NCBI GenBank assembly: GCA_963697965.1
Contig: OY969108.1
Span: 558,001 to 622,000 of the forward strand
Direction of reading: 5' to 3'
DNA: 64,000 nucleotides
Source: JAPLJC01 sp963697965
GTDB lineage: Bacteria > Desulfobacterota > Desulfobaccia > Desulfobaccales > 0-14-0-80-60-11
The notes beneath the pieces were generated by a model. The model saw only the letters and a list, made by a program, of their open reading frames with translations. It ran no database searches and was not told where the DNA came from. This document shows, one piece after another, positions 46,463 through 55,027 of the stretch (positions within the stretch are counted from its first letter, which is position 1; every line of letters begins with the position of its first letter). The position numbers were made by a program, and so were the translations under genes.

Positions 46463-46966
46463 TTAATGGGGGTGAGGCCCCCCTTCCCCGCATTGGGGAC
46501 AGGAACAGCCTCCGGGGCCCTGCAGCTCCTCCGGGGAGGCCTGCCGCACCTGGCGCACCGTAAAGGAGACCTCCAGCGCCTTGCCCGCCAGGGGGTGGTT
46601 GAAGTCGATGACCACCGCCTCGGGGCCCACTTCCTGGACGACGAAATAGATCGTGTGCCCCTCGTCGTTTTCGGTTTCGAACACCAATCCCGGATGCAAT
46701 TCCATTTCCGGGGCAAAATCGGAGAGTGGCACCTCCATCACCAGTTCCTGGTCAAATTCGCCGTAGGCCTGTTCCGGAGTGAGGTTGACCACCCGCTGGT
46801 CCTCCGGGGACAACCCCAACATGGCTTCCTCGAGTCCCGGAGGCATGGCTCCCCAGCCCAGGCAGAAGGAGATCTCCTCGGGTTGGCCGCTGGGCGGATA
46901 GGTTTCCTGCTCCCCCAGGCGGATCAGGTATTCGATGGTCACAAACGAATCTTTATCAATTGTCAT
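46463..46966 (-). CDS. slyD: SlyD-like FKBP-type peptidyl-prolyl isomerase
   Basis: A 167-residue protein with the SlyD layout: FVTIEYLIRL, MPPGLEEAMLGLSPED, the IF-insert chaperone domain and VVIDFNHPLAGKALEVSFTVRQV. The end CSCPQCGEGGPHPH is Cys/His rich like nickel-binding SlyD tails; with a hydrogenase protease in the window, a role in nickel delivery is possible but unproven. The acyl-CoA ligase starts 16 bases after it. Confidence 0.9.
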   Translation of the reverse strand: MTIDKDSFVTIEYLIRLGEQETYPPSGQPEEISFCLGWGAMPPGLEEAMLGLSPEDQRVVNLTPEQAYGEFDQELVMEVPLSDFAPEMELHPGLVFETENDEGHTIYFVVQEVGPEAVVIDFNHPLAGKALEVSFTVRQVRQASPEELQGPGGCSCPQCGEGGPHPH

Positions 46967-47010
46967 CCGGTTCTCCCGAGGAAAGGCTATCCAAAAATCT
47001 GATTGGCGGC

Positions 47011-47241
47011 ATTAGTGTCCGGCAAGGTTTTTGCTAATGGGCTGTTTTAAATATAGGCAGGCAAATCACCATCTTTGATTAACTAAGGGAAGTCTCTTGC
47101 TTTTTCCCCTCTCCCCTCACAGGGGAGGGGGGGGTTGGCGGTTTCGATCTGCCCCCGTCATCTCCGAGTAAAGGTTGGCGGTTACATTTTTCCATATTCA
47201 TTCGCCAGCCCGTACACAGAATCTCTGCCGGACACTACTAG
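47011..47241. mobile_element. MITE-like element with TAGTGTCCGGCA ends, element 2
   Basis: TTAGTGTCCGGCAAGGTTTT (47012-47031) and its terminal complement TGCCGGACACTACTA (about 47226-47240) bound a 230-base stretch without coding capacity, inside the 354-base gap 46967-47320. Left ends of elements 1 and 2 agree over GTGTCCGGCAAGGTTTTTGC; interiors differ. The inside holds a CCTCACAGGGGAGGGG palindrome. Confidence 0.65.
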
Positions 47242-47320
47242 ATTGGCAGGGGTTCGAAAATCTTGGCGCAGCAGCCGCCCGTCTGGCGCAGCTGGCGGCC
47301 GGGCTCTCCCGGAGGCCAGC

Positions 47321-47962
47321 CTAACTCTTGCTGCCCATGATGATGCGGCCGGTATTCAGCAGGTTGCACCGCACCGTCTGATGGACGCGGATGCCCACAT
47401 CTTTCATCACCTTGATGACGTCCAGATCGGTGGTAAAACCGATGGCGCAGCAGACCGGGGCCACCACGTCCTCGATCCGGCCCCAGAGACTGCCGTTCTG
47501 GCTGCGGGTGTGATTGATGGCGATGATCTGCCCGCCGGGCTTGACCACCCGGAGAATCTCCCGGCAGACCCGATGCGGGTCTTGGACGGTGGTGATCACA
47601 TAGGCGGCCATGACCACATCGAAGTGATTGTCGGGGAATTCCAGATTGGCGGCATCCATCACTTGCAAGTAGAAGCGGCTGCCGCTGTTGAGATTGGCGG
47701 CCGTTTTCCGGGCAACCTCGATCATGGGGGCGGAGATGTCGATGCCCTCCAGATCGGTTTGCGGCGGGTAATATTCCAGGGTAGACCCGGGACCTACGCC
47801 GATCTCCAAGACCTTCTGGCCAGGCCGGCGGGACAGATACTTAAAGGCCTGGCGGCGGCCGGGCCCCAATAGTTTGCCGAAAATCCAATCATAGAAAGGG
47901 CAATAAAAAGAGTAGAGCTTCTCCATGTAACGGGGATTAACTCTGGATTTCCTGGATACCAT
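47321..47962 (-). CDS. class I SAM-dependent methyltransferase (phospholipid N-methyltransferase-like)
   Basis: A 213-residue methyltransferase. The SAM motif is VLEIGVGPGSTLEYYP (about 50-65), then LEGIDISAPMIEVARK and FDVVMAAYVITTVQDP. SRVNPRYMEKLYSFYCPFYDWIFG at the N-terminus resembles UbiE/PmtA-like enzymes. The substrate may be phosphatidylethanolamine or a quinone precursor; the sequence does not decide. Confidence 0.82.
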   Translation of the reverse strand: MVSRKSRVNPRYMEKLYSFYCPFYDWIFGKLLGPGRRQAFKYLSRRPGQKVLEIGVGPGSTLEYYPPQTDLEGIDISAPMIEVARKTAANLNSGSRFYLQVMDAANLEFPDNHFDVVMAAYVITTVQDPHRVCREILRVVKPGGQIIAINHTRSQNGSLWGRIEDVVAPVCCAIGFTTDLDVIKVMKDVGIRVHQTVRCNLLNTGRIIMGSKS

Positions 47963-48382
47963 CGATTGTTTCCTCTTGCATCCGCAAAGTTGGGGATGAC
48001 CCGGCCCATTGAGAGAGGGGACTCTCTTCCCAAAATAAGATATTTTATCTCAAAACCATGAAAAAAGTAAACGGAAAAATTCCCGGCTCGGCGCGCGGCT
48101 GGGAGCCACGGGCCAACCTTAGCCGGAGCGGAGGCGCTACCGCCTCCGGCCGGTTTCCTTCAAAAACACGTGGCCGCAGGACTTCTCCCCTGGCGGCGCA
48201 CCGGAAAGCGTTTGCAATAGCCCCCCGGGTAATTTACAATAAAATAACAGAAATTATCGCAAGGCCAAAAATAGTTTGGGCATTCCGGCCCACCGGGAAG
48301 CGCTGCTGGGGGCAGCCCAGAATTATTTACCCACTATCCTTTCCCTTCCCTGGCTTTTTGCGGCAGGGGCGGAGGTTGATGC
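47963..48382. other. 420-base gap upstream of fabF
   Basis: Divergent promoter region between the methyltransferase and fabF. A GGAGGCG-CTAC-CGCCTCC hairpin (48130-48147) is visible, and an A+T-rich stretch (about 48231-48262) may hold the fabF promoter. A reading frame through it shows no coding character. No gene is called. Confidence 0.45.
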
Positions 48383-49699
48383 ATGTCTGTTTCGAAAACC
48401 GTGGGGCTGCGGCGAGTGGTGATCACCGGGGTAGGCATGGTGACCTCCATGGGCCTCGACGTTCCCACCGTGTGGTCGAACCTCTTGGCCGGGAAATCCG
48501 GGATCACCTACCTGGACCGTTTCGACGAGGAAACCATGGCGCGGTACCGCATCCCGGAAAACTTTCCCGCCATTGGCGGCGAGATCAAGAACTTCGACCT
48601 GAAGGAAATCCTGCAAGCCCGGAAAAAGGAAGTAACCAAAGAAGATCTTAAGCAAATCAAATATAGCGACCGCTTCACCCAGTTCGCCTTGGCCGCCTCC
48701 CTGGAGTCCATCAAAGACTCGGGCATCGATCTGGAGGCCGAAGAGCCGGAACGGGCCGGCGTCATCATCGCCAGCGGCATGGGAGGGGTTAGCACCTGGG
48801 AAGAAGGGGTGCAGAAGCTGATTTTCGAAGGTGTGCACCGGGTCTCTCCCTTCATGGTGCCCAAGATGATCCCCAACTTGGCGGCGGGCAACGTCTCCAT
48901 CAGCTTTAAGGCCAAGGGGCCCAATATCGCCCTGTCCACCGCCTGCGCCGCCGGGGCTCACGCCATCGGTATGGCCTACCGCTCCATCCAGTTGGGAGAG
49001 GCGGACATGATGGCCGCGGGTGGCAGTGAAGCCGCCATCACCGTTCTTACCATGGCGGGCTTCTTTCGCATGGGCGCCCTGGCCATGGGCTACAACGACA
49101 ATCCTGCGGCCGCCAGCCGCCCCTTTGATCTTAAGCGCTCGGGGTTCGTCATGTCGGAGGGCGCCGGCATCCTCGCCCTGGAGGAACTGGATCACGCCCT
49201 GGCCCGGGGGGCCAGGATTTACGCCGAGATCATCGGGTTTGGCATGACCGGCGACGCCCACCACATCACCGACCCGGACCGGGAAGGGGCCACCCGTTGC
49301 ATCGCCCTGGCTATGAAGTATGGCGGTGTCACCCCGGCCGACATCGATTACGTCAATCCCCACGCCACCGCCACCCCGGTGGGCGACCGCAACGAATGTC
49401 TGGCTCTCAAGGAGATCTTCGGGGATCACGCTTCCCGTCTGCTGGTGAGCGGCACCAAGTCCATGACCGGCCACCTCTTGGGCGCGGCCGGAGCGGTGGA
49501 AGCCATTTTTTCCGTCCTGGCCATCCGGGACAGCATGGTTCCTCCCACCATCAACCTTACGGAGGTTGACCCGGACTGCGCCGGCCTCGATCTTGTGCAG
49601 GATACGCCTCGGAAGGCGGAGGTTCGCTATGCCCTGTCCAATTCCTTCGGATTCGGCGGCACCAACGCCTCCCTGGTATTCAAACGCTATGAAGACTGA
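48383..49699 (+). CDS. fabF: beta-ketoacyl-ACP synthase II
   Basis: Condensing enzyme of fatty-acid elongation, 438 residues. Catalytic Cys188 lies in ALSTACAAGAHAIG; the His pair is in NPHATATPVGDRNE and GTKSMTGHLLGAAGAVE. About 20-25 residues longer than E. coli FabF, with an insertion near residues 72-92 (LKEILQARKKEVTKEDLK). The N-terminal VVITGVGMVTSMG is standard. The usual acpP neighbour is absent; fabF stands alone before a sensor kinase. Confidence 0.94.
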   Translation: MSVSKTVGLRRVVITGVGMVTSMGLDVPTVWSNLLAGKSGITYLDRFDEETMARYRIPENFPAIGGEIKNFDLKEILQARKKEVTKEDLKQIKYSDRFTQFALAASLESIKDSGIDLEAEEPERAGVIIASGMGGVSTWEEGVQKLIFEGVHRVSPFMVPKMIPNLAAGNVSISFKAKGPNIALSTACAAGAHAIGMAYRSIQLGEADMMAAGGSEAAITVLTMAGFFRMGALAMGYNDNPAAASRPFDLKRSGFVMSEGAGILALEELDHALARGARIYAEIIGFGMTGDAHHITDPDREGATRCIALAMKYGGVTPADIDYVNPHATATPVGDRNECLALKEIFGDHASRLLVSGTKSMTGHLLGAAGAVEAIFSVLAIRDSMVPPTINLTEVDPDCAGLDLVQDTPRKAEVRYALSNSFGFGGTNASLVFKRYED

Positions 49700-49757
49700 G
49701 TAAGGAGAAAGGTCCCAGGCCAACTGCCGGCCATTGCTCACTGCCAACTCTGACCAC

Positions 49758-51131
49758 ATGAACTCGGGCCCCAAAGCCATACGCATCGCCATCGTCCTGA
49801 ACGGGCAAGAGTTCGACTGCCTCCCCGTAACCCTGCCTTTTTCCCTGGAAGGGTACCCGCCCCTGGATCTGGTCCTCTACGGCGCCACCCCCGGGACCAG
49901 CCAGGCTCTGCAGGTTTACCCCATAAAGGATTTACGGCCGGATGAATTCGATCTCATCCTGGACGGCCAATCCCTGACCGCCGGGCTGCCCGATTTCTCC
50001 CCGGAGGGGCTGAGCCAGCTCATTAGCGGCCCCCTCGCCAACTTCCTGAAAGGGTTGATCTGCCAGCTCCAAGAGTTGCGGCAGAAACAGGAAATCAACG
50101 CCGGCATCATCAAAAGCGCCACCGACGGCATCGTCACCATCAACGAAGACCATGTCATCATCGGCTACAACGAGGGAGCCGAGAAAATGTTCGGCTACAG
50201 CCGGGGCGAGGCCCTGGGCCAGGACCTGAATATCCTGATTCCGCCTCCCTATAAGGAAGAACACCGGGGATACGTGCGGCGATACGTAGCCACCCGGGAG
50301 GCCCGGGTGATCGGCAAACACGTGCGGCTCAAGGCCCAGCGCCGGGACGGCAGCGAATTCCCCATGAGTATCTCCTTTTCCGTGGCCGAGATCCGGGACA
50401 ACCTCTATTTTACCGGGGTCATCCGGGACATCACCGAATATCAGGAGATGCAAGACCGGCTGCTGCAGTCCGAGCGCCTGGCCGCGGTGGGCAACACCGT
50501 GACCCACATCGCCCATGAGATCAAAAACCCCCTGCTGATCATCGGCGGCTTCGCCCGGCAACTCATAAAGATTCCCGGCCTGGACGACAAATCCCGCCAG
50601 AAGTTGAACATCATTGCCGAGGAAGTGAGCAACCTGGAAGCCATGGTGGCGGAGATGCGGGATTTTGTGCGCCTGCCACCGGCGGTGAAAAGCCAGGGCC
50701 GCCTGGAGGAGGCCATCTCGGAGGCCCTGGAACTGTTCCGGGACACCTTCACTGAAAATCATATCAAGAGCAAGCGGGTGGAAGATGGCCCTCTGCCGCC
50801 ACTCGATTTTGATCCCAAGCAATTGCGCCAAGTCCTCATCAATCTCTTCAAAAACGCCCTGGAAGCCATGCCCCGGGGCGGCGAAATCGCCATCAGCACC
50901 CGGGTTTCTGGGCAGAACGCCGAAATTGTGCTGGCGGACACCGGCGAAGGCATGGACCCGGAGGTGGCGGCCAACATCTTTCAGCCTTATTTCACCACCA
51001 AGGCCCAGGGCACCGGCCTGGGCCTGGCCATCTGCCAAAGTATCATCCGGGGGCACGGTGGCTCCATCTCCGTCAAAAGCACCCCGGGTAAAGGAACCGC
51101 TTTCACCATTCGACTGCCACTGGCGCCCTAG
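49758..51131 (+). CDS. PAS-domain sensor histidine kinase
   Basis: A 457-residue, apparently soluble kinase. The N-terminal part (1-115) is unassigned, then a PAS domain (GIIKSATDGIVTINEDHVIIGYNEGAEKMFGYSRGEALG begins near 112), a HisKA domain with phospho-acceptor His253 in AHEIKNPL, and an HATPase_c domain with NLFKNALEAMPRGG, DTGEGMDPEVA and GTGLGLAI. No transmembrane segment and no adjacent response regulator, so it is an orphan cytoplasmic sensor. ATG 49758 is chosen over a TTG at 49734 that lies in a heptamer-repeat remnant. Confidence 0.9.
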   Translation: MNSGPKAIRIAIVLNGQEFDCLPVTLPFSLEGYPPLDLVLYGATPGTSQALQVYPIKDLRPDEFDLILDGQSLTAGLPDFSPEGLSQLISGPLANFLKGLICQLQELRQKQEINAGIIKSATDGIVTINEDHVIIGYNEGAEKMFGYSRGEALGQDLNILIPPPYKEEHRGYVRRYVATREARVIGKHVRLKAQRRDGSEFPMSISFSVAEIRDNLYFTGVIRDITEYQEMQDRLLQSERLAAVGNTVTHIAHEIKNPLLIIGGFARQLIKIPGLDDKSRQKLNIIAEEVSNLEAMVAEMRDFVRLPPAVKSQGRLEEAISEALELFRDTFTENHIKSKRVEDGPLPPLDFDPKQLRQVLINLFKNALEAMPRGGEIAISTRVSGQNAEIVLADTGEGMDPEVAANIFQPYFTTKAQGTGLGLAICQSIIRGHGGSISVKSTPGKGTAFTIRLPLAP

Positions 51132-51187
51132 GTCTGGTCCCGACTCAAGAGGGGAGGGCGGGCAGCAGCAAAGACCCCGGTTTTTTC

Positions 51188-52180
51188 ATGAGCGGCAATC
51201 TGGCCTTAAAGCAGGAGGACGCCCCTTTCCTGGAGGTGCGGGACCTCAGGGTCCGCTTCAGCACTTCCCGGGGAGAGGTGCGGGCCCTGGCCGGGATCGA
51301 TTTTTCGCTGCAGCCTGGCGAAACCTTGGGGCTGGTGGGAGAATCGGGCTGCGGCAAGACCGTCACCGCCATGGCCATTTTGCGCCTCCTCCCCCTGCCG
51401 GCGGCCCATGTGGAAGGAGAGGTCCGTTTTTTGGGGGAGGACCTGCTGAGCTGCCCGGCGGAGCGCCTGGCCCGGATTCGGGGCAACCGCATCGCCATGG
51501 TCTTTCAGGAGCCCATGACCGCCCTGAACCCGGTGTTCACCATAGGCGAGCAGGTGGCAGAGGTGCTGCGCCTGCACCGGGGCCTTAGCGAGGCGGCCGC
51601 CCTGGAAGAGGCCGCGGCCTCCCTGACCCGGGTGGGACTGGCCGAGGCGAGGCAGCGCCTGCGGCAATATCCCCATGAGCTCTCCGGGGGGCAGCGCCAG
51701 CGGGTGCTGATGGCCATGGCCCTGGCCTGCCGCCCGGACCTGCTCATCGCCGACGAGCCCACCACCGCCCTGGATGTCACCGTTCAAGCCCAAATTCTGG
51801 CGCTCCTCCGGAACCTGAAGGCTGACCTGGGTCTGGCGATGCTGTTCATCACCCACAACCTGGGGATCGTGGCTCAGACTGCCGACCGGGTAATGGTGAT
51901 GTACGCCGGGCTCATAGTGGAGGCGGCCGCAACCGGGGAGCTCTTTGCCAGCCCGGGCCATCCCTATACCAGGGGGTTGCTGGCCTCGGTGCCCCGGCTC
52001 GATTTTCAGCGGCCCCCCGGGGCGCCAATGGAAGCCATCAAGGGACAACTGCCGCGAGAGCCTCCCCCGGGCTGCCTCTACCAGGACCGCTGTCCCGAAG
52101 CCCGGGGACAGTGCCTGACGCCGCCTCCCTGGGTGGAGGTGGCCCCTGGACATCAGGTGCGGTGTTGGAATTATGGCTGA
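51188..52180 (+). CDS. oppD: oligopeptide/dipeptide ABC transporter ATP-binding protein (OppD/DppD)
   Basis: A 330-residue ABC ATPase: Walker A GESGCGKT, signature LSGGQRQRV, Walker B LLIADEPTTALD and the family C-terminal Cys cluster GCLYQDRCPEARGQC, which in OppD/DppD-type proteins can ligate an Fe-S or metal centre. It overlaps the oppF start by 8 bp. No permease or binding protein gene adjoins, so it presumably serves proteins encoded elsewhere. Confidence 0.94.
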   Translation: MSGNLALKQEDAPFLEVRDLRVRFSTSRGEVRALAGIDFSLQPGETLGLVGESGCGKTVTAMAILRLLPLPAAHVEGEVRFLGEDLLSCPAERLARIRGNRIAMVFQEPMTALNPVFTIGEQVAEVLRLHRGLSEAAALEEAAASLTRVGLAEARQRLRQYPHELSGGQRQRVLMAMALACRPDLLIADEPTTALDVTVQAQILALLRNLKADLGLAMLFITHNLGIVAQTADRVMVMYAGLIVEAAATGELFASPGHPYTRGLLASVPRLDFQRPPGAPMEAIKGQLPREPPPGCLYQDRCPEARGQCLTPPPWVEVAPGHQVRCWNYG

Positions 52181-53132
52181 ACTGCTGAAAGCCCAGGATT
52201 TGTGCCGCCACTACCGCTTGCAGGGCTTCTGGGGCCAGGGGCCGTTGCTGAAGGCGGTGGACGGGGTGAGCTTCGCCCTGTTCCCCGGGGAGACCCTCGG
52301 GCTGGTGGGCGAATCCGGCTGCGGCAAATCCACCCTGGCTCGCCTGGTTCTGGGGCTGCTGGCTCCCACCTCCGGCCGGGTCTGGTTCGGGGGCGAAGAC
52401 CTCAGCAGTCTGCCCCGCCGGGGCCTCAAAGCCATGCGCCGCCAGTTCCAGATCATCTTCCAGGACCCTTACTCCTCTCTTAACCCCCGCATGACCGTGC
52501 GGCAAATCCTGGAGGAACCCTTCCTCATCCATAATCTGGGGACCCGGAGGGAACGCCGGACCTGGGTGTCAGAGTTGCTGGCTGAGGTGGGCCTGGCCCC
52601 GGAACACCTGGGCCGCTACCCGCACGAATTCAGCGGCGGCCAGCGCCAGCGCCTGGGGATCGCCAGGGCCCTGGCGTTGCGCCCCCGGCTGATGGTGGCC
52701 GACGAGCCGGTCTCGTCTCTGGATGTCTCCATTCAGGCCCAGATTCTCAACCTGCTGGTCCAGTTGCATGAACACCACAATCTTACCTACCTCTTCATCT
52801 CCCATGACCTGAGCATCATCTCCCAGATCTGCACCCGGGTGGCGGTGATGTACCTGGGACGCCTGGTGGAGATGGCCCCCCGGGAGGTCTTGGCCCGGGG
52901 GCGCCTCCATCCCTATACTGAGGCCCTGCTGGCCGCGGTGCCCCAGCCCGACCCCCGGCAGCCATTCCGGCCCCCGGCCCTCAAGGGGGAGCCGCCCAGC
53001 CCGGTGCAGGTACCTTCGGGCTGCCCCTTTCACCCCCGCTGTCCCGAGGCCGAGTTCCCCCGCTGCCGGGACCAGGTCCCGGCCTACCGGGAAACCGCCC
53101 CGGAATACTGGGTCGCCTGCCATTTTCGCTGA
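52173..53132 (+). CDS. oppF: oligopeptide/dipeptide ABC transporter ATP-binding protein (OppF/DppF)
   Basis: A 319-residue ABC ATPase partner of the preceding gene, with GESGCGKSTLARLVLGLL (Walker A), FSGGQRQRLGIARAL (signature), MVADEPVSSLD (Walker B) and the C-terminal GCPFHPRCPEAEFPRC. The pair forms the two nucleotide-binding subunits of an Opp/Dpp importer, or possibly of a nickel or other substrate variant. Confidence 0.94.
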   Translation: MAELLKAQDLCRHYRLQGFWGQGPLLKAVDGVSFALFPGETLGLVGESGCGKSTLARLVLGLLAPTSGRVWFGGEDLSSLPRRGLKAMRRQFQIIFQDPYSSLNPRMTVRQILEEPFLIHNLGTRRERRTWVSELLAEVGLAPEHLGRYPHEFSGGQRQRLGIARALALRPRLMVADEPVSSLDVSIQAQILNLLVQLHEHHNLTYLFISHDLSIISQICTRVAVMYLGRLVEMAPREVLARGRLHPYTEALLAAVPQPDPRQPFRPPALKGEPPSPVQVPSGCPFHPRCPEAEFPRCRDQVPAYRETAPEYWVACHFR

Positions 53133-53293
53133 CATAGGAAGTATCGATATTTTGGAAATGGAAGCCGGGGGGGGGTCGTAACTGCCCCTCCCCGCCAAGG
53201 GGAATTTCGGGCAGGAAGGCGGGGCCTCTCTGGAACGGCGGTACTTCTGCTTCCCTTGATTTACACCCTGTGCATAATTACTTATCGAGTAAC

Positions 53294-54568
53294 ATGGCGA
53301 GGCTGACTGGCAAAAATCCCGGCAAGGTACTGGGCGTGGTCCTGCTGCTGCTGGCCTGGACCATGGTCCCGGGCGGCCCCGCCCGGGCCGCCGCCCAGGA
53401 TCAGGCCCTGTTCTACGATGCCCTGACCCCCTACGGCGCCTGGGCGAACTACGGCCAATACGGGCCGGTATGGTATCCCACCAGAGGGGTGACCGCCAAC
53501 TGGCGGCCCTATGTGGACGGCCGCTGGTCGCCCACCGCCGCGGGTTGGACCTTTGAAACTTCCGAACCCTGGGGCTGGGCCACTTACCACTTCGGCAACT
53601 GGATGCCCACCACTGAATACGGCTGGGTCTGGGTCCCGGGCAGCACCTGGTATCCCTCCACCGTGACCTGGCGCACCAGTGATGATTACATAGGCTGGGC
53701 CCCCATCCCGCCGCCCAATTTTGCCCCGGAGTCGGTATATTGCGGGTCGTATGCCTTCGGCATATCGTTGGTGGACCTCCTGTGCCCGCCTTTGTGGGTC
53801 TTCGTCCGTGCCCCCTTTTTTCTGCGGGGATTCGGGTCGCCCTTCTTCCCGAGCTTTTCCTATGCCAACTCCGCGGCTCTGGCGCCCTTCAATTTTTTGC
53901 CGGTGCTGTTTCCCGGGACCTTCTTCGAGACCAATTATGTCTCTCCGGCCTTTGCCCCCCGGGCCTTCTTCGTCTTCGGACCGCCCTTCTCCTTCGTGGC
54001 TCGGGTAGCCAATATTGATCCCGCCACCCTCCGCAACTTTGCCGACAGCGCCAACCTTACCCGGTTGCGAAACGTTCTCCCCCCCGCCGCGGTGATGTCC
54101 CGGCAGCCCTTGATCCGGGCCGCCATCCCCGCGGCGGTGCTTGGGGGCACGGGATTTCCCATTACCCGGGTTACCGATCCGGCCGCAGTCCAGGGACAGT
54201 TGGTTCGCCCTGGGGTGGTGCCGCCGCCTCCGAATCTCCCCAACGCCGCCAGGGAGATCTCCCGGGGCGCCCAGGAGGTTCCCGAAATCTTGACGGCACC
54301 CGGACGACAGCGGGCACCGAGAATGGGTACGTTTGGGAAGGCCTCGACCCTGCCCAGGGGCCTGGCCCTGCCCCCGCAAGCGGAGCAGGCCCTGACCCCC
54401 TTGATGCGGCGGCAAATCCGGCGGCAGGCTCAAGGAATTAAGGTCCAGCCCGGGTTCGCCCCGCGACAGTTGCAAACCCAGGTGGCGCCGCGGCCTGGCC
54501 CCGCTTCTTCAATCCCCAGGCAGGCGCCGCTGACCGGTGGAACTGGGGAGGGGCGAGGCTGGCGCTAA
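53294..54568 (+). CDS. exported DUF6600-like tryptophan/tyrosine-rich protein
   Basis: A 424-residue protein with an N-terminal signal peptide (about 10-33, ending near ARAAA). Residues about 38-130 have the DUF6600 pattern: FYDALTPYGAWANYGQYGPVW, WRPYVDGRWSPTAAGWTF, EPWGWATYHFGNWM, YGWVWVPGSTWYPS and IGWAPIPPP. The rest is Pro/Ala/Arg-rich and probably disordered. ATG 53294 preferred over GTG 53270; neither has a strong ribosome-binding site. It is probably a cell-envelope protein of unknown function. Confidence 0.75.
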   Translation: MARLTGKNPGKVLGVVLLLLAWTMVPGGPARAAAQDQALFYDALTPYGAWANYGQYGPVWYPTRGVTANWRPYVDGRWSPTAAGWTFETSEPWGWATYHFGNWMPTTEYGWVWVPGSTWYPSTVTWRTSDDYIGWAPIPPPNFAPESVYCGSYAFGISLVDLLCPPLWVFVRAPFFLRGFGSPFFPSFSYANSAALAPFNFLPVLFPGTFFETNYVSPAFAPRAFFVFGPPFSFVARVANIDPATLRNFADSANLTRLRNVLPPAAVMSRQPLIRAAIPAAVLGGTGFPITRVTDPAAVQGQLVRPGVVPPPPNLPNAAREISRGAQEVPEILTAPGRQRAPRMGTFGKASTLPRGLALPPQAEQALTPLMRRQIRRQAQGIKVQPGFAPRQLQTQVAPRPGPASSIPRQAPLTGGTGEGRGWR

Positions 54569-54580
54569 CCGCGGTTGCGG

Positions 54581-54784
54581 CTATCCCGGGACCACCTCAT
54601 AGCCCGCGGCCTTGATCACCCGGGCCAATTCCCCTGGGTCCACCGGCCCGGCGCTCTGATAAGTCACCCGGCCGTCGGTTGCGTTCACTTGCACTTCCGA
54701 GATTCCCGGCAGGCTTTTAAGGGCTCTGGTCACCGCCTCGGCGCAATGCCCGCAACTCATCCCTTTCACTTTAATTTCCGGCAT
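54581..54784 (-). CDS. copZ: heavy-metal-associated (CopZ-like) protein
   Basis: A 67-residue ferredoxin-fold metallochaperone with GMSCGHC (Cys11 and Cys14) and the family end IKAAGYEV. It binds Cu(I) or another soft metal and would hand it to a P-type ATPase, but none is in the window. Tail-to-tail with the DUF6600-like gene, 12 bp apart. Confidence 0.92.
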   Translation of the reverse strand: MPEIKVKGMSCGHCAEAVTRALKSLPGISEVQVNATDGRVTYQSAGPVDPGELARVIKAAGYEVVPG

Positions 54785-54929
54785 TTCGGCCTCCTTAGAA
54801 TCTGGAGAGTTCTTTGCACTCCCCTCCCCAAATTCTAATGCATCCTCAAAGGAGAAGGAAGAGGCGGATGATGGCGGGAGATTCGGTGGTGGGCAGATTT
54901 AGTGGTGGATGAGACTTTTCTGGTCCTGC

Positions 54930-55027
54930 AACGTAAACCAGTGATCAGTGATCAGTGGTCGGTGGTCAGTGGGTAGGGGCGGGTTTTAAACCCGCCCCTA
55001 CTGCTCACTGCTCACCGCTTACTGCTC
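54930..55027. repeat. GATCAGT and GAGCAGT heptamers with inner palindrome
   Basis: Tandem GATCAGT/GGTCAGT units (about 54939-54970), the GTAGGGGCGGGTTTTAAACC palindrome (54973-55001) and inverted GAGCAGT units (54999-55027). The last unit supplies the GAGCAGTAA end of the next minus-strand gene. Confidence 0.7.

Noticed and set aside
46447..46716. N-terminal extension of the acyl-CoA ligase frame
   Set aside because: It is out-of-frame reading of the slyD-like gene; ATG 46446 has its own ribosome-binding site and gives the family length.
48058..48651. Plus-strand frame upstream of and overlapping fabF
   Set aside because: Composition changes along it, no motif, and it overlaps the certain fabF start in another frame.
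51188..53132. Complete peptide importer operon
   Set aside because: Only the two ATPase genes are present; no permease or binding-protein gene was found on either side.
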